NCBI RefSeq assembly: GCF_003293695.1
Contig: NZ_CP029556.1
Location: 1,250,001-1,314,000 of the forward strand
DNA: 64,000 nt
Direction: 5' to 3'
DNA from: Lysobacter oculi
GTDB taxonomy: Bacteria > Pseudomonadota > Gammaproteobacteria > Xanthomonadales > Xanthomonadaceae
Below the pieces are notes generated by a model that made no database searches, was not told where the DNA came from, and worked only from the letters and a program-made list of their open reading frames with translations. Both the position numbers and the translations under genes were made by a program. Shown in pieces: positions 1 to 8,737 of the stretch (positions within the stretch are counted from its first letter, which is position 1; every line of letters starts with the position of its first letter).

Positions 1-113
1 TCCACGCGCAGCGCATCCAGCCCCGGCAGGCTGCGCACGGCGCGCGAATCGAGCAGCGCCTCCAGGCGATCGCAATCAACGCGGGTGATGAGGATGGGGG
101 GCAACGTGGACAA
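1..113 (-). CDS. rnk: Nucleoside diphosphate kinase regulator Rnk (N-terminal fragment)
   Basis: The gene runs off the left edge, and only the first 37 codons are present. The visible residues (LITRVDCDRLEALLDS, then a Leu-rich stretch) match the N-terminal coiled segment of Rnk/GreA-like proteins, which bind RNA polymerase and were first noted for affecting nucleoside diphosphate kinase levels. I chose a TTG start because a GGAG sits seven bases upstream on the minus strand and the family signature begins a few residues later. An ATG further upstream is in another frame. The C-terminal FKBP-like GreA/B domain would lie outside the window. The identification rests on a short stretch, so it is moderate. 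Confidence 0.6.
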   Translation of the reverse strand, partial: MSTLPPILITRVDCDRLEALLDSRAVRSLPGLDALRV

Positions 114-175
114 GTGCGTACTCCGAAGGCATGGGCGAAACGGCCAATGTCGCATCTTTGCCCGTTAATGCAAGC

Positions 176-442
176 TCAGCGCAGCTGCGAATCCTTGCTG
201 CCGCGGCGGTTGTAGCCGGAAAAACCGGCCTCTTCCGCGTCATGCGCCTCCTGGCAGGGCACGCACAGGCGCACGCCGGGCACGGCCTTGCGCCGTGCCT
301 CCGGGATCTCCGCATCGCATTCCTCGCAATGCTTCAGGCTTTCGCCCTGCGGCAACTGGCTGCGGACGCGTTTGATCGCGTCCTTGATGGTGGCGTCGAT
401 CTGGTCCTGCACCGCGCCATCGCCGGCCCATCCGGTCGCCAT
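176..442 (-). CDS. ybiI: DksA/TraR-family C4 zinc finger protein, YbiI type
   Basis: An 88-residue protein of the same length and layout as E. coli YbiI. It has a short N-terminal helix (AIKRVRSQLPQGES), a CEEC pair, then the PEARRKAVPGVRLCVPC segment with the second Cys pair, and a basic tail ending GYNRRGSKDSQLR. The four cysteines (CxxC-x17-CxxC) form the DksA-type zinc site. It lacks the long coiled coil that DksA inserts into the RNA polymerase secondary channel, so its effect on transcription cannot be predicted from sequence. It lies two bases downstream of the ferritin-like gene and is probably cotranscribed with it. Confidence 0.88.
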   Translation of the reverse strand: MATGWAGDGAVQDQIDATIKDAIKRVRSQLPQGESLKHCEECDAEIPEARRKAVPGVRLCVPCQEAHDAEEAGFSGYNRRGSKDSQLR

Positions 443-444
443 CC

Positions 445-912
445 TTACTCCGTGAATTCCTTGATGTCGCCCGGGCGGCGCAGCATCTTGTTGACCTCGT
501 CGGCGTGCAGTTCCTCGCCTTCGATCATCTGCCGGGCGTATTCCTCCAGCAGCACCGACTTGCCTTCGACCAAGTCCAGCAGCGCGTAATAGGCCTTGAG
601 CGCCTTTTCCTCGTGCGCCAGGCTTTCGCGCAGCATGTCGCCGATGTCGTGCTGTTCGGTTTCCAGCAGCGGCCCGATCTTCAGCGACGGGTGGCCGCCG
701 AGCAGCGTCACCAGTTCACCGGCCTTGTGCGCGTGCGCCAGCGATTCGTCGGCATTCGACTTCATCCACGACACGATCGGGATGCGCCCGTAGCCGTAGA
801 CCATCAGCGAGTAGTGCGTGTAGCGGACCACGCCGGCCAGTTCCAGCTCCATGATGGTGTTGAGCGTGTCGATGGCCTGCTGCTTGATGGCGGGGTCGAT
901 GGTGCGGCTCAT
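445..912 (-). CDS. Bacterioferritin-like ferritin-family protein
   Basis: A 155-residue all-helical protein, the usual size for a bacterioferritin subunit. Acidic/histidine metal-ligand clusters are visible on the expected helices: MELELAGVVRYTHYS (helix 1), ADESLAHAH (helix 2), LAHEEKALKAY (helix 3) and GEELHADEV (helix 4, a clear ExxH). Such proteins oxidise and store Fe(II), but I cannot tell whether this one assembles into a cage or binds haem. I chose the second Met because AAGGAG lies directly upstream of it on the minus strand; a start six codons earlier would put that site inside the gene. The ybiI-like gene follows two bases later. Confidence 0.82.
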   Translation of the reverse strand: MSRTIDPAIKQQAIDTLNTIMELELAGVVRYTHYSLMVYGYGRIPIVSWMKSNADESLAHAHKAGELVTLLGGHPSLKIGPLLETEQHDIGDMLRESLAHEEKALKAYYALLDLVEGKSVLLEEYARQMIEGEELHADEVNKMLRRPGDIKEFTE

Positions 913-963
913 GGCGGTCTCCTTGCGCATTTATGGCTGAATTCAAGCCGATTATGCGTGGCC

Positions 964-2292
964 TCAGCGTGAGGTGCCGGAATGCGAATCGACCTCGATT
1001 CCCACATTGGTCGATGCGGCTTCGTAGATGCCGCGATCGAGCATCCCGGTCTCCTTCGCCACCAGCACCGGTACCAGCACCTGGCCGGTGACGTTGGTCA
1101 TCGTGCGCATCATGTCCAGCACGCGGTCGATGGCGTACAGGTAGCCGATCGCGGCCAAGGGCAACTCCGCCGCGGTCAGCACGACTGTTGCCATCACCAC
1201 CGCAGTGCCGGGCACGCCGGCGGTACCGAAGCTGCCTAGCACCGAAGCGATCGCAATGATTACGTACTGCGTCGTCGACAACTCGGTGCCGGTGTACTGC
1301 GCGATGAATACCGCAGCCAGCGCCGGATAGATGGCTCCACAACCGTCCATCTTGATCGTCGCCCCGAGCGGCACCGAGAAACTCGCGTAATCCTTGTTGA
1401 CACCCAGATTGTGGATGGCCGAACGCAGCGACACCGGCATGGCCGCGAAGCTGGACGATGCGACGAAGCCGACCTCCATCGCAGGCGCGGCACCACGGAA
1501 GAACTTGAGCGGATTGAGCCCATGCACCAGCAGCAGGCCGCTGTAGACCACGAGGATGTGGAAGGCACACGCGGCGTACAGCGCCAGCACGAACTGCAGG
1601 AGCGGCCGCAGTTGTTCGAACCCGTAACCACCGACCAGTGCCGCGATCAGGCCGAACGTGCCGATAGGCGTGAACTCCAGCACGAAACGCGTGACCTGAA
1701 TCATCGTGTCGCTCGCTTCGCCGACCAGTTTGCGCAGGCCTGCGGTCCTTTCACCCAGCTTCACCAGCGCGAATCCGAGCAATCCGGCGAAGAAGATCAC
1801 CTGCAGCACCGTACCGTTGCGCGGCACGAGCACCCGCATGCCATCGGCGGTGCGGCTGCCGGAAGCACCCGCAAGCGCGGCAAACGGGTTGGACGGCACG
1901 ATATTGAGCAGCATGTCGAGGATGCCGGGAACCTCCTTCTCTTTGTATTCGGAGGCGACCTGCAGCACGCCCACCCCTAGGCCCGGCTTGAAGAGTAGGC
2001 CGGCAGCCAGACCCACCATCACCGCCAGCACCGCGGTCAGCGCGAACCACAGGAAAGTGCGCCCGGCCAGCGCGGCGATCGACTTCTGCCCGGCCAACGC
2101 CGACACCGCGTTGATCACGGCGAAGAACACCAGCGGCACCGCGATCATCATGATCAGGTTGACGTAGACGTCGCCCAGCGGCCCAAACCATTTTTCCGCA
2201 TTCGGCCCGAACAACCAGCCCGCCAACGCACCCAGCACGAAGCCGAGCAGCACGCGCTTCCAGAACTTGATGCGGAACCAACCCTCGATCAT
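964..2292 (-). CDS. Dicarboxylate/amino acid:cation symporter (SDF family)
   Basis: A 442-residue integral membrane protein of the sodium:dicarboxylate symporter family. It begins with IKFWKRVLLGFVLGALAGWLFG and has the family hallmarks: a serine-rich reentrant loop (VASSSFAAMPVSL), a KMDGCGAIYPALAAVFIAQ segment and a GTAGVPGTAV loop. The first two diverge from the usual SSS-ATLP and MDGT patterns, so the substrate (C4-dicarboxylate, glutamate or aspartate) cannot be assigned. The start is the Met just before EGWFRIKFW; longer versions would extend antisense into the alkaline phosphatase gene. It is divergent from that gene across about 100 bp. Confidence 0.88.
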   Translation of the reverse strand: MIEGWFRIKFWKRVLLGFVLGALAGWLFGPNAEKWFGPLGDVYVNLIMMIAVPLVFFAVINAVSALAGQKSIAALAGRTFLWFALTAVLAVMVGLAAGLLFKPGLGVGVLQVASEYKEKEVPGILDMLLNIVPSNPFAALAGASGSRTADGMRVLVPRNGTVLQVIFFAGLLGFALVKLGERTAGLRKLVGEASDTMIQVTRFVLEFTPIGTFGLIAALVGGYGFEQLRPLLQFVLALYAACAFHILVVYSGLLLVHGLNPLKFFRGAAPAMEVGFVASSSFAAMPVSLRSAIHNLGVNKDYASFSVPLGATIKMDGCGAIYPALAAVFIAQYTGTELSTTQYVIIAIASVLGSFGTAGVPGTAVVMATVVLTAAELPLAAIGYLYAIDRVLDMMRTMTNVTGQVLVPVLVAKETGMLDRGIYEAASTNVGIEVDSHSGTSR

Positions 2293-2392
2293 CGGAACTT
2301 CCCGGCAGGCAATCGGGGGACGATACCGCAGCGGGCGAAGTGCCACAAAGCCCGCGCATAATGGCCGTTCCACGTTATTTCCCCCTGTGACG

Positions 2393-4105
2393 ATGCCCGC
2401 GATCCGACATCTCCCCGCCCTCCTCGCTTCCTGTTCCGTGCTGCTGCTCGGCGCCTGCGCCACCAGTGGCAACGCGCCGCCTGCCGCGTCTTCGTATGAG
2501 GTCGATGTGCCTTCGATCCAGCGCCCGGCGGGTGAAAGCCCGGCGTGGTGGTTCCGCAACGGCGCGGCCCAGGCCGCCAGCCGTGGCGCGATGGCCGGCC
2601 GCGCGAAGAACCTGATCCTCTTCGTCGGCGATGGCATGAGCCTTCCGACCGTCGCTGCCGCCCGCATCCTGGAAGGCCAGCGCGCCGGCCGCCCGGGCGA
2701 GGAACAGAAGCTGGCCTGGGAGGAATTCCCGGCCACCGCGCTCAGCCGCACCTACAACACCGATTCGCAGACGCCGGATTCCGCCGGCACCATGTCGGCG
2801 ATGGCGACCGGAGTGAAAACCCGGCTCGGCGTGCTGTCCATCGGCCAGCAGGTGCCGCGTGGCGACTGCGCCGCCGGCCGCGCCACGCCGATGCTGAGCC
2901 TGTGGGAACTCGCCGCCGCCAGCGGCATGGCGACCGGCGTGGTCACCACCACCCGCGTCACCCACGCCACGCCGGGCGCGACGTTCTCGCATTCGGCCGA
3001 CCGCAACTGGGAGAACGACAGCGACCTGCCCGCCGACGCCAGGGCCGCCGGCTGCATCGACATCGCGCGGCAGATCGTGGAATCGGATTTCGGCAACGGC
3101 CCGGACGTGCTGATGGGCGGCGGCCGCAAGAGCTTCTTCGGCACCGACCAGCGCGACCCGGAATACGACGACAAGGTCGGTGAGCGCCTCGACGGCCGCG
3201 ACCTGATCGCCGAATGGAAGAACCGGCACCCGGAAGGCGCCTACGTCTGGAATGCGAAGCAACTGGCCGAAGCCCCGGCCGACGCGCCGCTGCTCGGCCT
3301 CTTCGAGCCCGACCACATGCAGTTCGAGCACGACCGCCCGCAGGATGCCGGCGGCGAGCCTTCGCTGGCGGACATGACCCGCGCCGCCATCGCCCGCCTC
3401 AAGCACAACCCGAACGGCTATGTATTGCTGGTGGAAGGCGGCCGCATCGACCACGCGCACCACGCCGGCAACGCGTTCCGTGCGCTGACCGACACCATCG
3501 CGCTGTCCGATGCGGTGCGTGCCGCCACCGAAGCCACCGACGCCGCCGACACGCTGGTGCTGGTCACCGCCGACCACGCGCACGTGATGAGCTTCGTCGG
3601 CTATCCGGCGCGCGGCAACCCGATCCTCGGCAAGGTCAAGGGCGGCAGCGGCGAAGACGGCGACCCGGCCCAGTACGCCCGCGATGCCACCGGCCTGCCC
3701 TACACCACGCTCAACTACACCAACGGCCCCGGCTACGTCGGCGCCACCGACCAGCAGGCGGAAGGCCCGAAGAACGCGCGCACCGAATCCAGCGGCTGGC
3801 AGCAGGCCGAAAAAGGCCGGCCCGATCTGAGCGACATCGACACCGAACACCCGGACTACCTGCAGGAAGCGATGTTCCCGCTGCGCTCGGAAACCCATGG
3901 CGGCGATGACGTCGGCGTGTGGGCGCGCGGCCCGGGCAGCGGCGCGGTTCGCGGCAGCGTGGAGCAGAACACCGTCTTCCACTTCCTGCTGCAGGCCAAT
4001 CCGCGCCTGCGAAAAGTGTTGTGCGATGCCGGCTACTGCAACGCGCAGGGCGTACCGGTGGCGTTGCCGGACCCGAAGCGTTTCGAGGCGCCGGCCAAGC
4101 GCTGA
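2393..4105 (+). CDS. Alkaline phosphatase, lipoprotein form
   Basis: A 570-residue PhoA-superfamily alkaline phosphatase. The N-terminus is a lipoprotein signal with lipobox LGAC (Cys22), so it is predicted to be anchored on the periplasmic side of a membrane. Metal and catalytic motifs are in order: LFVGDGMS, the nucleophile Ser in TPDSAGTMSAM, VEGGRIDHAHHAGNA, and LVTADHAHV. It releases phosphate from organic monoesters. That fits the phosphate-uptake genes at 19.6-27 kb, though no Pho box is evident here. A CATAAT -10-like hexamer lies near 2357. Ribosome binding is weak, and a GTG two codons upstream is an alternative start. Confidence 0.9.
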   Translation: MPAIRHLPALLASCSVLLLGACATSGNAPPAASSYEVDVPSIQRPAGESPAWWFRNGAAQAASRGAMAGRAKNLILFVGDGMSLPTVAAARILEGQRAGRPGEEQKLAWEEFPATALSRTYNTDSQTPDSAGTMSAMATGVKTRLGVLSIGQQVPRGDCAAGRATPMLSLWELAAASGMATGVVTTTRVTHATPGATFSHSADRNWENDSDLPADARAAGCIDIARQIVESDFGNGPDVLMGGGRKSFFGTDQRDPEYDDKVGERLDGRDLIAEWKNRHPEGAYVWNAKQLAEAPADAPLLGLFEPDHMQFEHDRPQDAGGEPSLADMTRAAIARLKHNPNGYVLLVEGGRIDHAHHAGNAFRALTDTIALSDAVRAATEATDAADTLVLVTADHAHVMSFVGYPARGNPILGKVKGGSGEDGDPAQYARDATGLPYTTLNYTNGPGYVGATDQQAEGPKNARTESSGWQQAEKGRPDLSDIDTEHPDYLQEAMFPLRSETHGGDDVGVWARGPGSGAVRGSVEQNTVFHFLLQANPRLRKVLCDAGYCNAQGVPVALPDPKRFEAPAKR

Positions 4106-4217
4106 TGCCCTTTCGGACGATGCCGGCCCGCGCCGACATCGCCCATGCTGGCCGTCTTTCACATTCCCCTAGCGTGCCGGGGGGATGATTGTTGCGTTGC
4201 ACAAAAGGAGTTTCCGC

Positions 4218-5006
4218 ATGAACAACCAACTCAACGGCAAGGTCTGCGTGGTCACCGGCGCGGCCAGCGGCATCGGCAAGCGCATCGCCGAGGTCTATGC
4301 CCAGGCCGGCGGCAAAGTGGTCATCGCCGACCTCAAGCTGGAGGCCGCCGAGGCGGTCGCCGGGGAGATCCGCCAGGCCGGCGGCGAGGCACTGGCGGTG
4401 GCGATGGATGTCACCGACGAGCAGCAGGTCATCGATGGCATGGCCAAGGCGGTGGCGACCTTCGGCCAGGTCGACGTGCTCGTGTCGAACGCCGGCATCC
4501 AGATCATCAACAAGATCACCGATTTCTCGCTGGCCGACTGGAAGAAGATGCTGGCGATCCATTGCGACGGCGCCTTCCTCACCACCCGCGAGGCGATGCG
4601 CGACATGGAGAAGCGCAAGGCACCGGGCGCGATCATCTACATGGGCAGCGTGCATTCGCACCTGGCCTCGCCGCTCAAGGCGCCCTACGTCACCGCCAAG
4701 CACGGCCTGCTGGGCCTGGCACGGGTGGTGGCGAAGGAAGGCGGGCCGCTCGGCATCCGCGCCAACGTGATCTGCCCGGGCTTCGTGCGCACGCCGCTGG
4801 TGGACAAGCAGATTCCCGAGCATTCGAAGGAGCTCGGCATCAGCGAGGAAGAGGTCGTGAAGAAGGTGATGCTGAAGGACACGGTGGATGGCGAGTTCAC
4901 CACGGTGGACGATGTCGCCAACGTGGCGCTGATGCTGGCGGCGTTCGAGAGCAATGCGCTGACCGGCCAGAGCATCGTGGTGTCGCATGGGTGGTTCATG
5001 CAGTGA
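4218..5006 (+). CDS. bdhA: 3-hydroxybutyrate dehydrogenase (SDR family)
   Basis: A 262-residue short-chain dehydrogenase that interconverts D-3-hydroxybutyrate and acetoacetate with NAD(H), the step after PHB hydrolysis. The Rossmann motif [10 protein letters not shown] is at residues 13-22, the NAG motif (VSNAGI) follows, and the catalytic Ser (GSVHSH) and Tyr-x3-Lys (PYVTAK) are present. The C-terminal half ([19 protein letters not shown], then [19 protein letters not shown]) is typical of the D-3-hydroxybutyrate dehydrogenase subfamily. A strong AAAAGGAG sits upstream of the chosen ATG. The next gene is a DUF3734 patatin and an intracellular PHB depolymerase follows 3.8 kb on, which supports the PHB role. 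Confidence 0.9.
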   Translation: MNNQLNGKVCVVTGAASGIGKRIAEVYAQAGGKVVIADLKLEAAEAVAGEIRQAGGEALAVAMDVTDEQQVIDGMAKAVATFGQVDVLVSNAGIQIINKITDFSLADWKKMLAIHCDGAFLTTREAMRDMEKRKAPGAIIYMGSVHSHLASPLKAPYVTAKHGLLGLARVVAKEGGPLGIRANVICPGFVRTPLVDKQIPEHSKELGISEEEVVKKVMLKDTVDGEFTTVDDVANVALMLAAFESNALTGQSIVVSHGWFMQ

Positions 5007-5097
5007 TGGGGTTTCGGGGCGAACTGCTGGTTGCCCGATGGCGTCGTGGAGTGGCTTGCAACGGCGACAAGCTAAGTTCAGACACCCGGTAGGCCGT

Positions 5098-5194
5098 GGA
5101 CCGAGGGCGGTTCGACGAGCGCGTCATGGATGACGCGCGCCCGCGAATCGGAGCTGGACGCGTAGCCTGAGCGGCGGCGAACCGCCCTCGGTCC
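5098..5194. repeat. Nested palindromic intergenic repeat (REP/MITE-like)
   Basis: Two perfect 17-bp inverted arms (5098-5114 and 5178-5194, GGACCGAGGGCGGTTCG and its complement) enclose a second perfect 9-bp hairpin with a two-base loop (5119-5138, GCGCGTCAT/ATGACGCGC). The transcript could fold into a long branched stem. It lies in the 231-bp gap between bdhA and the patatin gene, has no T-tract, and does not look like a plain terminator. CATGGATG-centred hairpins are a familiar element of xanthomonad intergenic repeats, so this may be one member of a dispersed family. Only one copy is in this window. Confidence 0.7.
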
Positions 5195-5237
5195 GCGGTC
5201 GGAGTCATCCACGCCATTCCCTAGACGAGGCCTCGCC

Positions 5238-6434
5238 ATGACCACCCACCCCGCCCTTCTCGACAAGATCGCGCAGTACCCGGCCGTCGCGCTGGTGCTG
5301 CAGGGCGGCGGCGCGCTCGGTGCCTACCAGTGCGGCGTCTACCAGGGCCTGCACGAAGCCGGCATCCGGCCCAACTGGCTGGCCGGCATCTCCATCGGCG
5401 CGATCAACGCGGCGCTGATCGCCGGCAACGCGCCGGAAGACCGCATCGACCGTCTGCAGGATTTCTGGAACACCATCTGCGAACCCGGCGGCGCATTGGC
5501 GATGCCCGCCACCGCCATCCGCCAGTGGCTTTCCCTCACCCCGATGAGCCCGATGCTGGAAGCCTGGGCCGCGTCGATGAGTGCGGTCGCAGCGCTCTGG
5601 CAGGGCCAGCAGGGGTTCTTCGAGGCACGCACCGTTTCACCCTTCCTGCTGCGCGACGGCAGCGAAGGCGCGACCAGCTTCTACGACACCGCGCCGTTGC
5701 GCGCGACGCTGGAACGGCTGGTCGATTTCGACCGCATCAATGGCGACGACGGCATCCGCTTCACCGTGGGCGCGACGGATGTGGAAACCGGCAACTTCCG
5801 CTACTTCGACAGCCGCGTCACCCGCATCGGGCCGGAGCACATATTGGCGTCGGGTGCATTGCCGCCGGCGTTTCCGGCGGTGGAGATCGAAGGCCGTTTC
5901 TATTGGGATGGCGGGCTGGTCTCCAACACGCCGCTCGAACACATCCTCGACGAATGGCCGCGGCAGGACACGCTGGCCCTGCAGGTCGACCTGTGGAGCG
6001 CGACCGGTGCGCAGCCGAAGTCGATGATGGATGTGCTGGAACGCGCCAAGGACATCCAGTATTCAAGCCGCACCCGCCACGGCACCGACATGGTGGCGCG
6101 CACCCAGCAGCTGCGCACCGCGCTGACCGACCTCATCCAGCGCCTGCCCGGCAAGAAGGTGCCGGACGAACTGGCCGAAGCCTTCGCGCCGTGGCTGGAC
6201 GACCGCGTTTTCAACATCGTCCACTTCATCTACCAGGCCAAGCCGCACGAGGAGCAGTTCAAGGACTACGCCTTCGGCCAGCGCAGCATGCGCGAACACT
6301 GGGACACCGGCCTGCGCGACACCGCGACCACGCTCGCCCATCCCGCCTATTTCAACCTGCCCGACCGTGCGCGCGGCTACGCCGTGCACGACGTGCACCG
6401 CAAGGCGCAGAAGACCCAGCTGACGCGGTTCTGA
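5238..6434 (+). CDS. Patatin-like phospholipase with C-terminal DUF3734
   Basis: A 398-residue cytoplasmic patatin-fold hydrolase with no signal peptide. The oxyanion glycine loop LQGGGALGAYQ is at residues 21-31, the nucleophile elbow GISIG has Ser52, and the dyad Asp is in WDGG (Asp224). The rest (AKDIQYSSRTRH, TALTDLIQRLP, HFIYQAKPHEEQFKDYAFG) resembles the DUF3734 region. Proteins of this architecture often sit beside 3-hydroxybutyrate dehydrogenase, as here. I infer a role near PHB or lipid turnover, but the substrate is unknown. The start is the ATG after the GACGAGGCCTCGCC spacer. Confidence 0.85.
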   Translation: MTTHPALLDKIAQYPAVALVLQGGGALGAYQCGVYQGLHEAGIRPNWLAGISIGAINAALIAGNAPEDRIDRLQDFWNTICEPGGALAMPATAIRQWLSLTPMSPMLEAWAASMSAVAALWQGQQGFFEARTVSPFLLRDGSEGATSFYDTAPLRATLERLVDFDRINGDDGIRFTVGATDVETGNFRYFDSRVTRIGPEHILASGALPPAFPAVEIEGRFYWDGGLVSNTPLEHILDEWPRQDTLALQVDLWSATGAQPKSMMDVLERAKDIQYSSRTRHGTDMVARTQQLRTALTDLIQRLPGKKVPDELAEAFAPWLDDRVFNIVHFIYQAKPHEEQFKDYAFGQRSMREHWDTGLRDTATTLAHPAYFNLPDRARGYAVHDVHRKAQKTQLTRF

Positions 6435-6452
6435 GGCCGCGGCCCGGCGTGA

Positions 6453-6878
6453 TCAGAACGGCTTGGCCAGCACCAGCCAGATGATCGGGATGAGCGCGAG
6501 CAGCGGCAGTTCGTTGATCCAGCGCAGGGCCTTGGACGAAGGCAGCGGCTTGCCGGCTTCGGCGTTCTTGAGCATGCGGCCGATGACGATGCCGTATGCC
6601 ATCAACGCCGCCACCAGCACCAGCTTGGCGTGCAGCCAGCCGCCGCGGATGCCGTAGCCGAGCCACAGCCACGCGCCGAACACGAAGGTCAGCCCGAACA
6701 TCACCTGACCGAAGCGCGACAGCCGCTTGCCCATCAACAGCAGGCGCGCGCGCACCGCCGGTTCATCCCACGCCTCGGAAATATTCACCAGGATGCGCGG
6801 CAGGTAGAACAGCACCGCCATCCAGCTGATGACGAAGACAAGGTGGAACGTCTTGATCCAGAGATAGGACGTGGACAT
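6453..6878 (-). CDS. hemJ: HemJ-like protoporphyrinogen IX oxidase (CopD/UPF0093 family)
   Basis: A 141-residue, four-helix membrane protein. It matches the HemJ pattern closely: WIKTFHLVFVISWMAVLFYLPR at the N-terminus with the conserved His, a central WLHAKL helix with the conserved Lys, and the C-terminal RWINELPLLALIPIIWLVLAKP. HemJ proteins oxidise protoporphyrinogen IX to protoporphyrin IX in bacteria lacking HemG and HemY. The start is supported by GGGAG six bases upstream on the minus strand. An alternative is a generic CopD-family membrane protein, but the NELP and LAKP ends favour HemJ. Confidence 0.8.
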   Translation of the reverse strand: MSTSYLWIKTFHLVFVISWMAVLFYLPRILVNISEAWDEPAVRARLLLMGKRLSRFGQVMFGLTFVFGAWLWLGYGIRGGWLHAKLVLVAALMAYGIVIGRMLKNAEAGKPLPSSKALRWINELPLLALIPIIWLVLAKPF

Positions 6879-6937
6879 CGGCGACTCCCGGCGAAACGGC
6901 GGGTAGGATGCCACGCAACGCAATCTGGAGGATGCCC

Positions 6938-7726
6938 ATGGCCACGCAACCCGTGCTCTTCATCGGCCACGGCTCGCCGATGAACGCGGTCGAGGACAAC
7001 GCCTGGTCACGCGCCTGGCGCGATCTCGGCACGCGCCTGACCAGGCCGCGCGCCGTCCTCTGCGTGTCGGCGCACTGGCAGACGCCGGGCGTGCTGCTGG
7101 GCGCGGCGGAGCAGCCGCGCACCATCCATGATTTCGGCGGCTTTCCGCCCGCGCTCTACCGCATCGAGTATCCGGCGCCCGGTGATCCGGCGCTGGCCGC
7201 ACGCGTGGCCGGGATGCTCGACCCCGCGCTCGACCCGCAGCTCGATGCCGACTACGGCCTCGACCACGGCGCCTGGCAGGTGCTGCTGCATCTCTTCCCC
7301 GAGGCCGATGTGCCCGTCGTGCAGCTGAGCCTGGACCTGCGCCGGCCCGGCCCGCAGCACTTCGCGATCGGGCGGATGCTGGCGCCGCTGCGCGACGAGG
7401 GCGTGCTGGTGCTGGCCAGCGGCAACATCGTCCACAACCTCGGCCTGCTCAACTTCCGCGACCCCACGCCGCCCGCCTGGGCCACCGCCTTCCGCGACCG
7501 CGTCAACAGCCTGATCGCCGCCGGGGATTTCGCCGCGCTGGCCGATGTCGAATCCCTGCCCGACAACCGCCTCGCCGTGCCCACGCCGGAGCACTACCTG
7601 CCGCTGCTCTACGCGCTCGCGCTGGCACGGCCGGGCGATGCACTAGACATCTTCAACGACGATGTCTGGAGCACGCTGTCGATGACTTCGCTCGCCATCG
7701 GCATGCCGGCGCAGGCAGGCGCCTGA
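6938..7726 (+). CDS. ygiD: 4,5-DOPA extradiol dioxygenase (YgiD/LigB family)
   Basis: A 262-residue class III extradiol dioxygenase. Zinc/iron ligand motifs are visible: FIGHGSPMNAV near the N-terminus, SAHWQTPG, the DYGLDHGAWQVL segment, and ASGNIVHNLG. E. coli YgiD opens the ring of 3,4-dihydroxyphenylalanine, and the physiological substrate elsewhere is usually unproven. I chose the Met after CTGGAGGATGCCC because the GGAGG lies at proper spacing; the Met two codons earlier abuts that site. It is divergent from hemJ with a short shared promoter region. Confidence 0.88.
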   Translation: MATQPVLFIGHGSPMNAVEDNAWSRAWRDLGTRLTRPRAVLCVSAHWQTPGVLLGAAEQPRTIHDFGGFPPALYRIEYPAPGDPALAARVAGMLDPALDPQLDADYGLDHGAWQVLLHLFPEADVPVVQLSLDLRRPGPQHFAIGRMLAPLRDEGVLVLASGNIVHNLGLLNFRDPTPPAWATAFRDRVNSLIAAGDFAALADVESLPDNRLAVPTPEHYLPLLYALALARPGDALDIFNDDVWSTLSMTSLAIGMPAQAGA

Positions 7727-7733
7727 AACAGCA

Positions 7734-7753
7734 ATGCCGCCCGAAGGCGGCAT
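7734..7753. terminator. Hairpin terminator between converging genes
   Basis: An 8-bp perfect stem (ATGCCGCC/GGCGGCAT) closes a four-base loop that reads TTCG on the minus strand, the very stable C(UUCG)G tetraloop. It sits between the stop codons of the dioxygenase and the small leftward gene at 7781, so it can serve both. The T-rich tail is poor. Confidence 0.55.
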
Positions 7754-7780
7754 CGCAATCCTGCACGCCGGTGACGCGGC

Positions 7781-8044
7781 TCAGCGCCCGTGGTCGTGGC
7801 GCGGCGCGTCCGGCTTGATGCGTTCCTCGCCTTCCGGCGGGTTCTCGCGCGATTCGTGCGAATGGTCGCGCGGTGCCTCGCCTTCCCTGTACATCTCGCG
7901 GGCACGGCTGTTGGACGGGTCGGTGTCGTCGTCCACCTGCGGCGGCTTCCTGCCGGGCTGCGGTTGCACGGCGGCGTGCGCGTTCTGTTTGCGGTGATCG
8001 TCGGCCACCTTCTTGTCGTGGGCGATGTTGCGTTCGTCGGTCAT
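7781..8044 (-). CDS. Small very hydrophilic protein, function unknown
   Basis: An 87-residue, highly charged protein with no hydrophobic core, rich in Asp, Arg, Pro and His (for example DDDTDPSNSRAREMYREGEA), and predicted to be largely disordered. ACGGAGAAC lies at good spacing upstream of the chosen ATG. I do not recognise a family. Similar short acidic/basic proteins are common in xanthomonads and are sometimes stress-induced, but nothing here shows that. It is divergent from the methyltransferase at 8106. Confidence 0.65.
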   Translation of the reverse strand: MTDERNIAHDKKVADDHRKQNAHAAVQPQPGRKPPQVDDDTDPSNSRAREMYREGEAPRDHSHESRENPPEGEERIKPDAPRHDHGR

Positions 8045-8105
8045 GACGGTTCTCCGTGGGGGAGCCGTTACCCTAGGCATCCACCTGCCGCCGATGCGTG
8101 AACGC

Positions 8106-8696
8106 ATGACCAAGCATTACGACCGTGCCTACTTCGACCGCTGGTACCGCCGCGAAGGCATGGGCGATGCGAAACGGCTGGCGCGCAAGGTCGCGCTGGC
8201 GGTGGCGATGGCCGAATACCACCTGGAACGCCCGATCCGCAGCGTGCTCGACATCGGCTGCGGCGAAGGCGCCTGGCGTGCGCCGCTGCTCAAGCTGCGC
8301 CCCAAACTGGACTACTTGGGCTTCGATGCCAGCGAATACGCGGTGCGCCGCTACAGCGGCAGCCGCAACATCCATTACGCGCGCTTCGGCGACTTCGAAT
8401 ACCTGCGCCCCTGCCCGCCGGCCGACCTGCTCATCTGCAGCGACGTGCTGCACTACCTCGACACCCGCGAGTTGAACCGCGGCCTGCCCGGCCTGGCCGA
8501 TCTCTGCGGCGGCGTCGCCTTCATCGAGATGTTCGCGAAGGAGGATGCGGCGATCGGCGACGAGGACGAATTCCACGCCCGCCCGGCCAGTTTCTACCGC
8601 CGCAAGCTGGCCGATGCCGGCTTCGTCCAGATCGGCTCGCACGGCTGGCTGTCGCCGGCGCTGGCCGGCCACGCCACGGCGCTGGAACACGCCTGA
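8106..8696 (+). CDS. Class I SAM-dependent methyltransferase
   Basis: A 196-residue protein with the SAM-binding motif I SVLDIGCGEGAWRAPLL, an acidic end of strand 2 (DYLGFDAS), and a motif IV-like segment PADLLICSDVLHYLD. The target is not predictable. The C-terminal FIEMFAKEDAAIGDEDEF and ASFYRRKLADAGF segments are typical of small-molecule methyltransferases of this fold. Neither the chosen Met nor the one four codons upstream (8094) has a good ribosome-binding site; I prefer the second because the protein start MTKHYDRAYFDRWY reads like a family N-terminus. Confidence 0.75.
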   Translation: MTKHYDRAYFDRWYRREGMGDAKRLARKVALAVAMAEYHLERPIRSVLDIGCGEGAWRAPLLKLRPKLDYLGFDASEYAVRRYSGSRNIHYARFGDFEYLRPCPPADLLICSDVLHYLDTRELNRGLPGLADLCGGVAFIEMFAKEDAAIGDEDEFHARPASFYRRKLADAGFVQIGSHGWLSPALAGHATALEHA

Positions 8697-8737
8697 ACCC
8701 CGCCGCCCGGGTTAACGAACGCAGGCGGCGACAGGAG

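Noticed and set aside
2293..2751. N-terminal extension of the dicarboxylate symporter
   Set aside because: It lies inside the alkaline phosphatase gene on the other strand and has no transporter-like sequence; the family start is at 2292.
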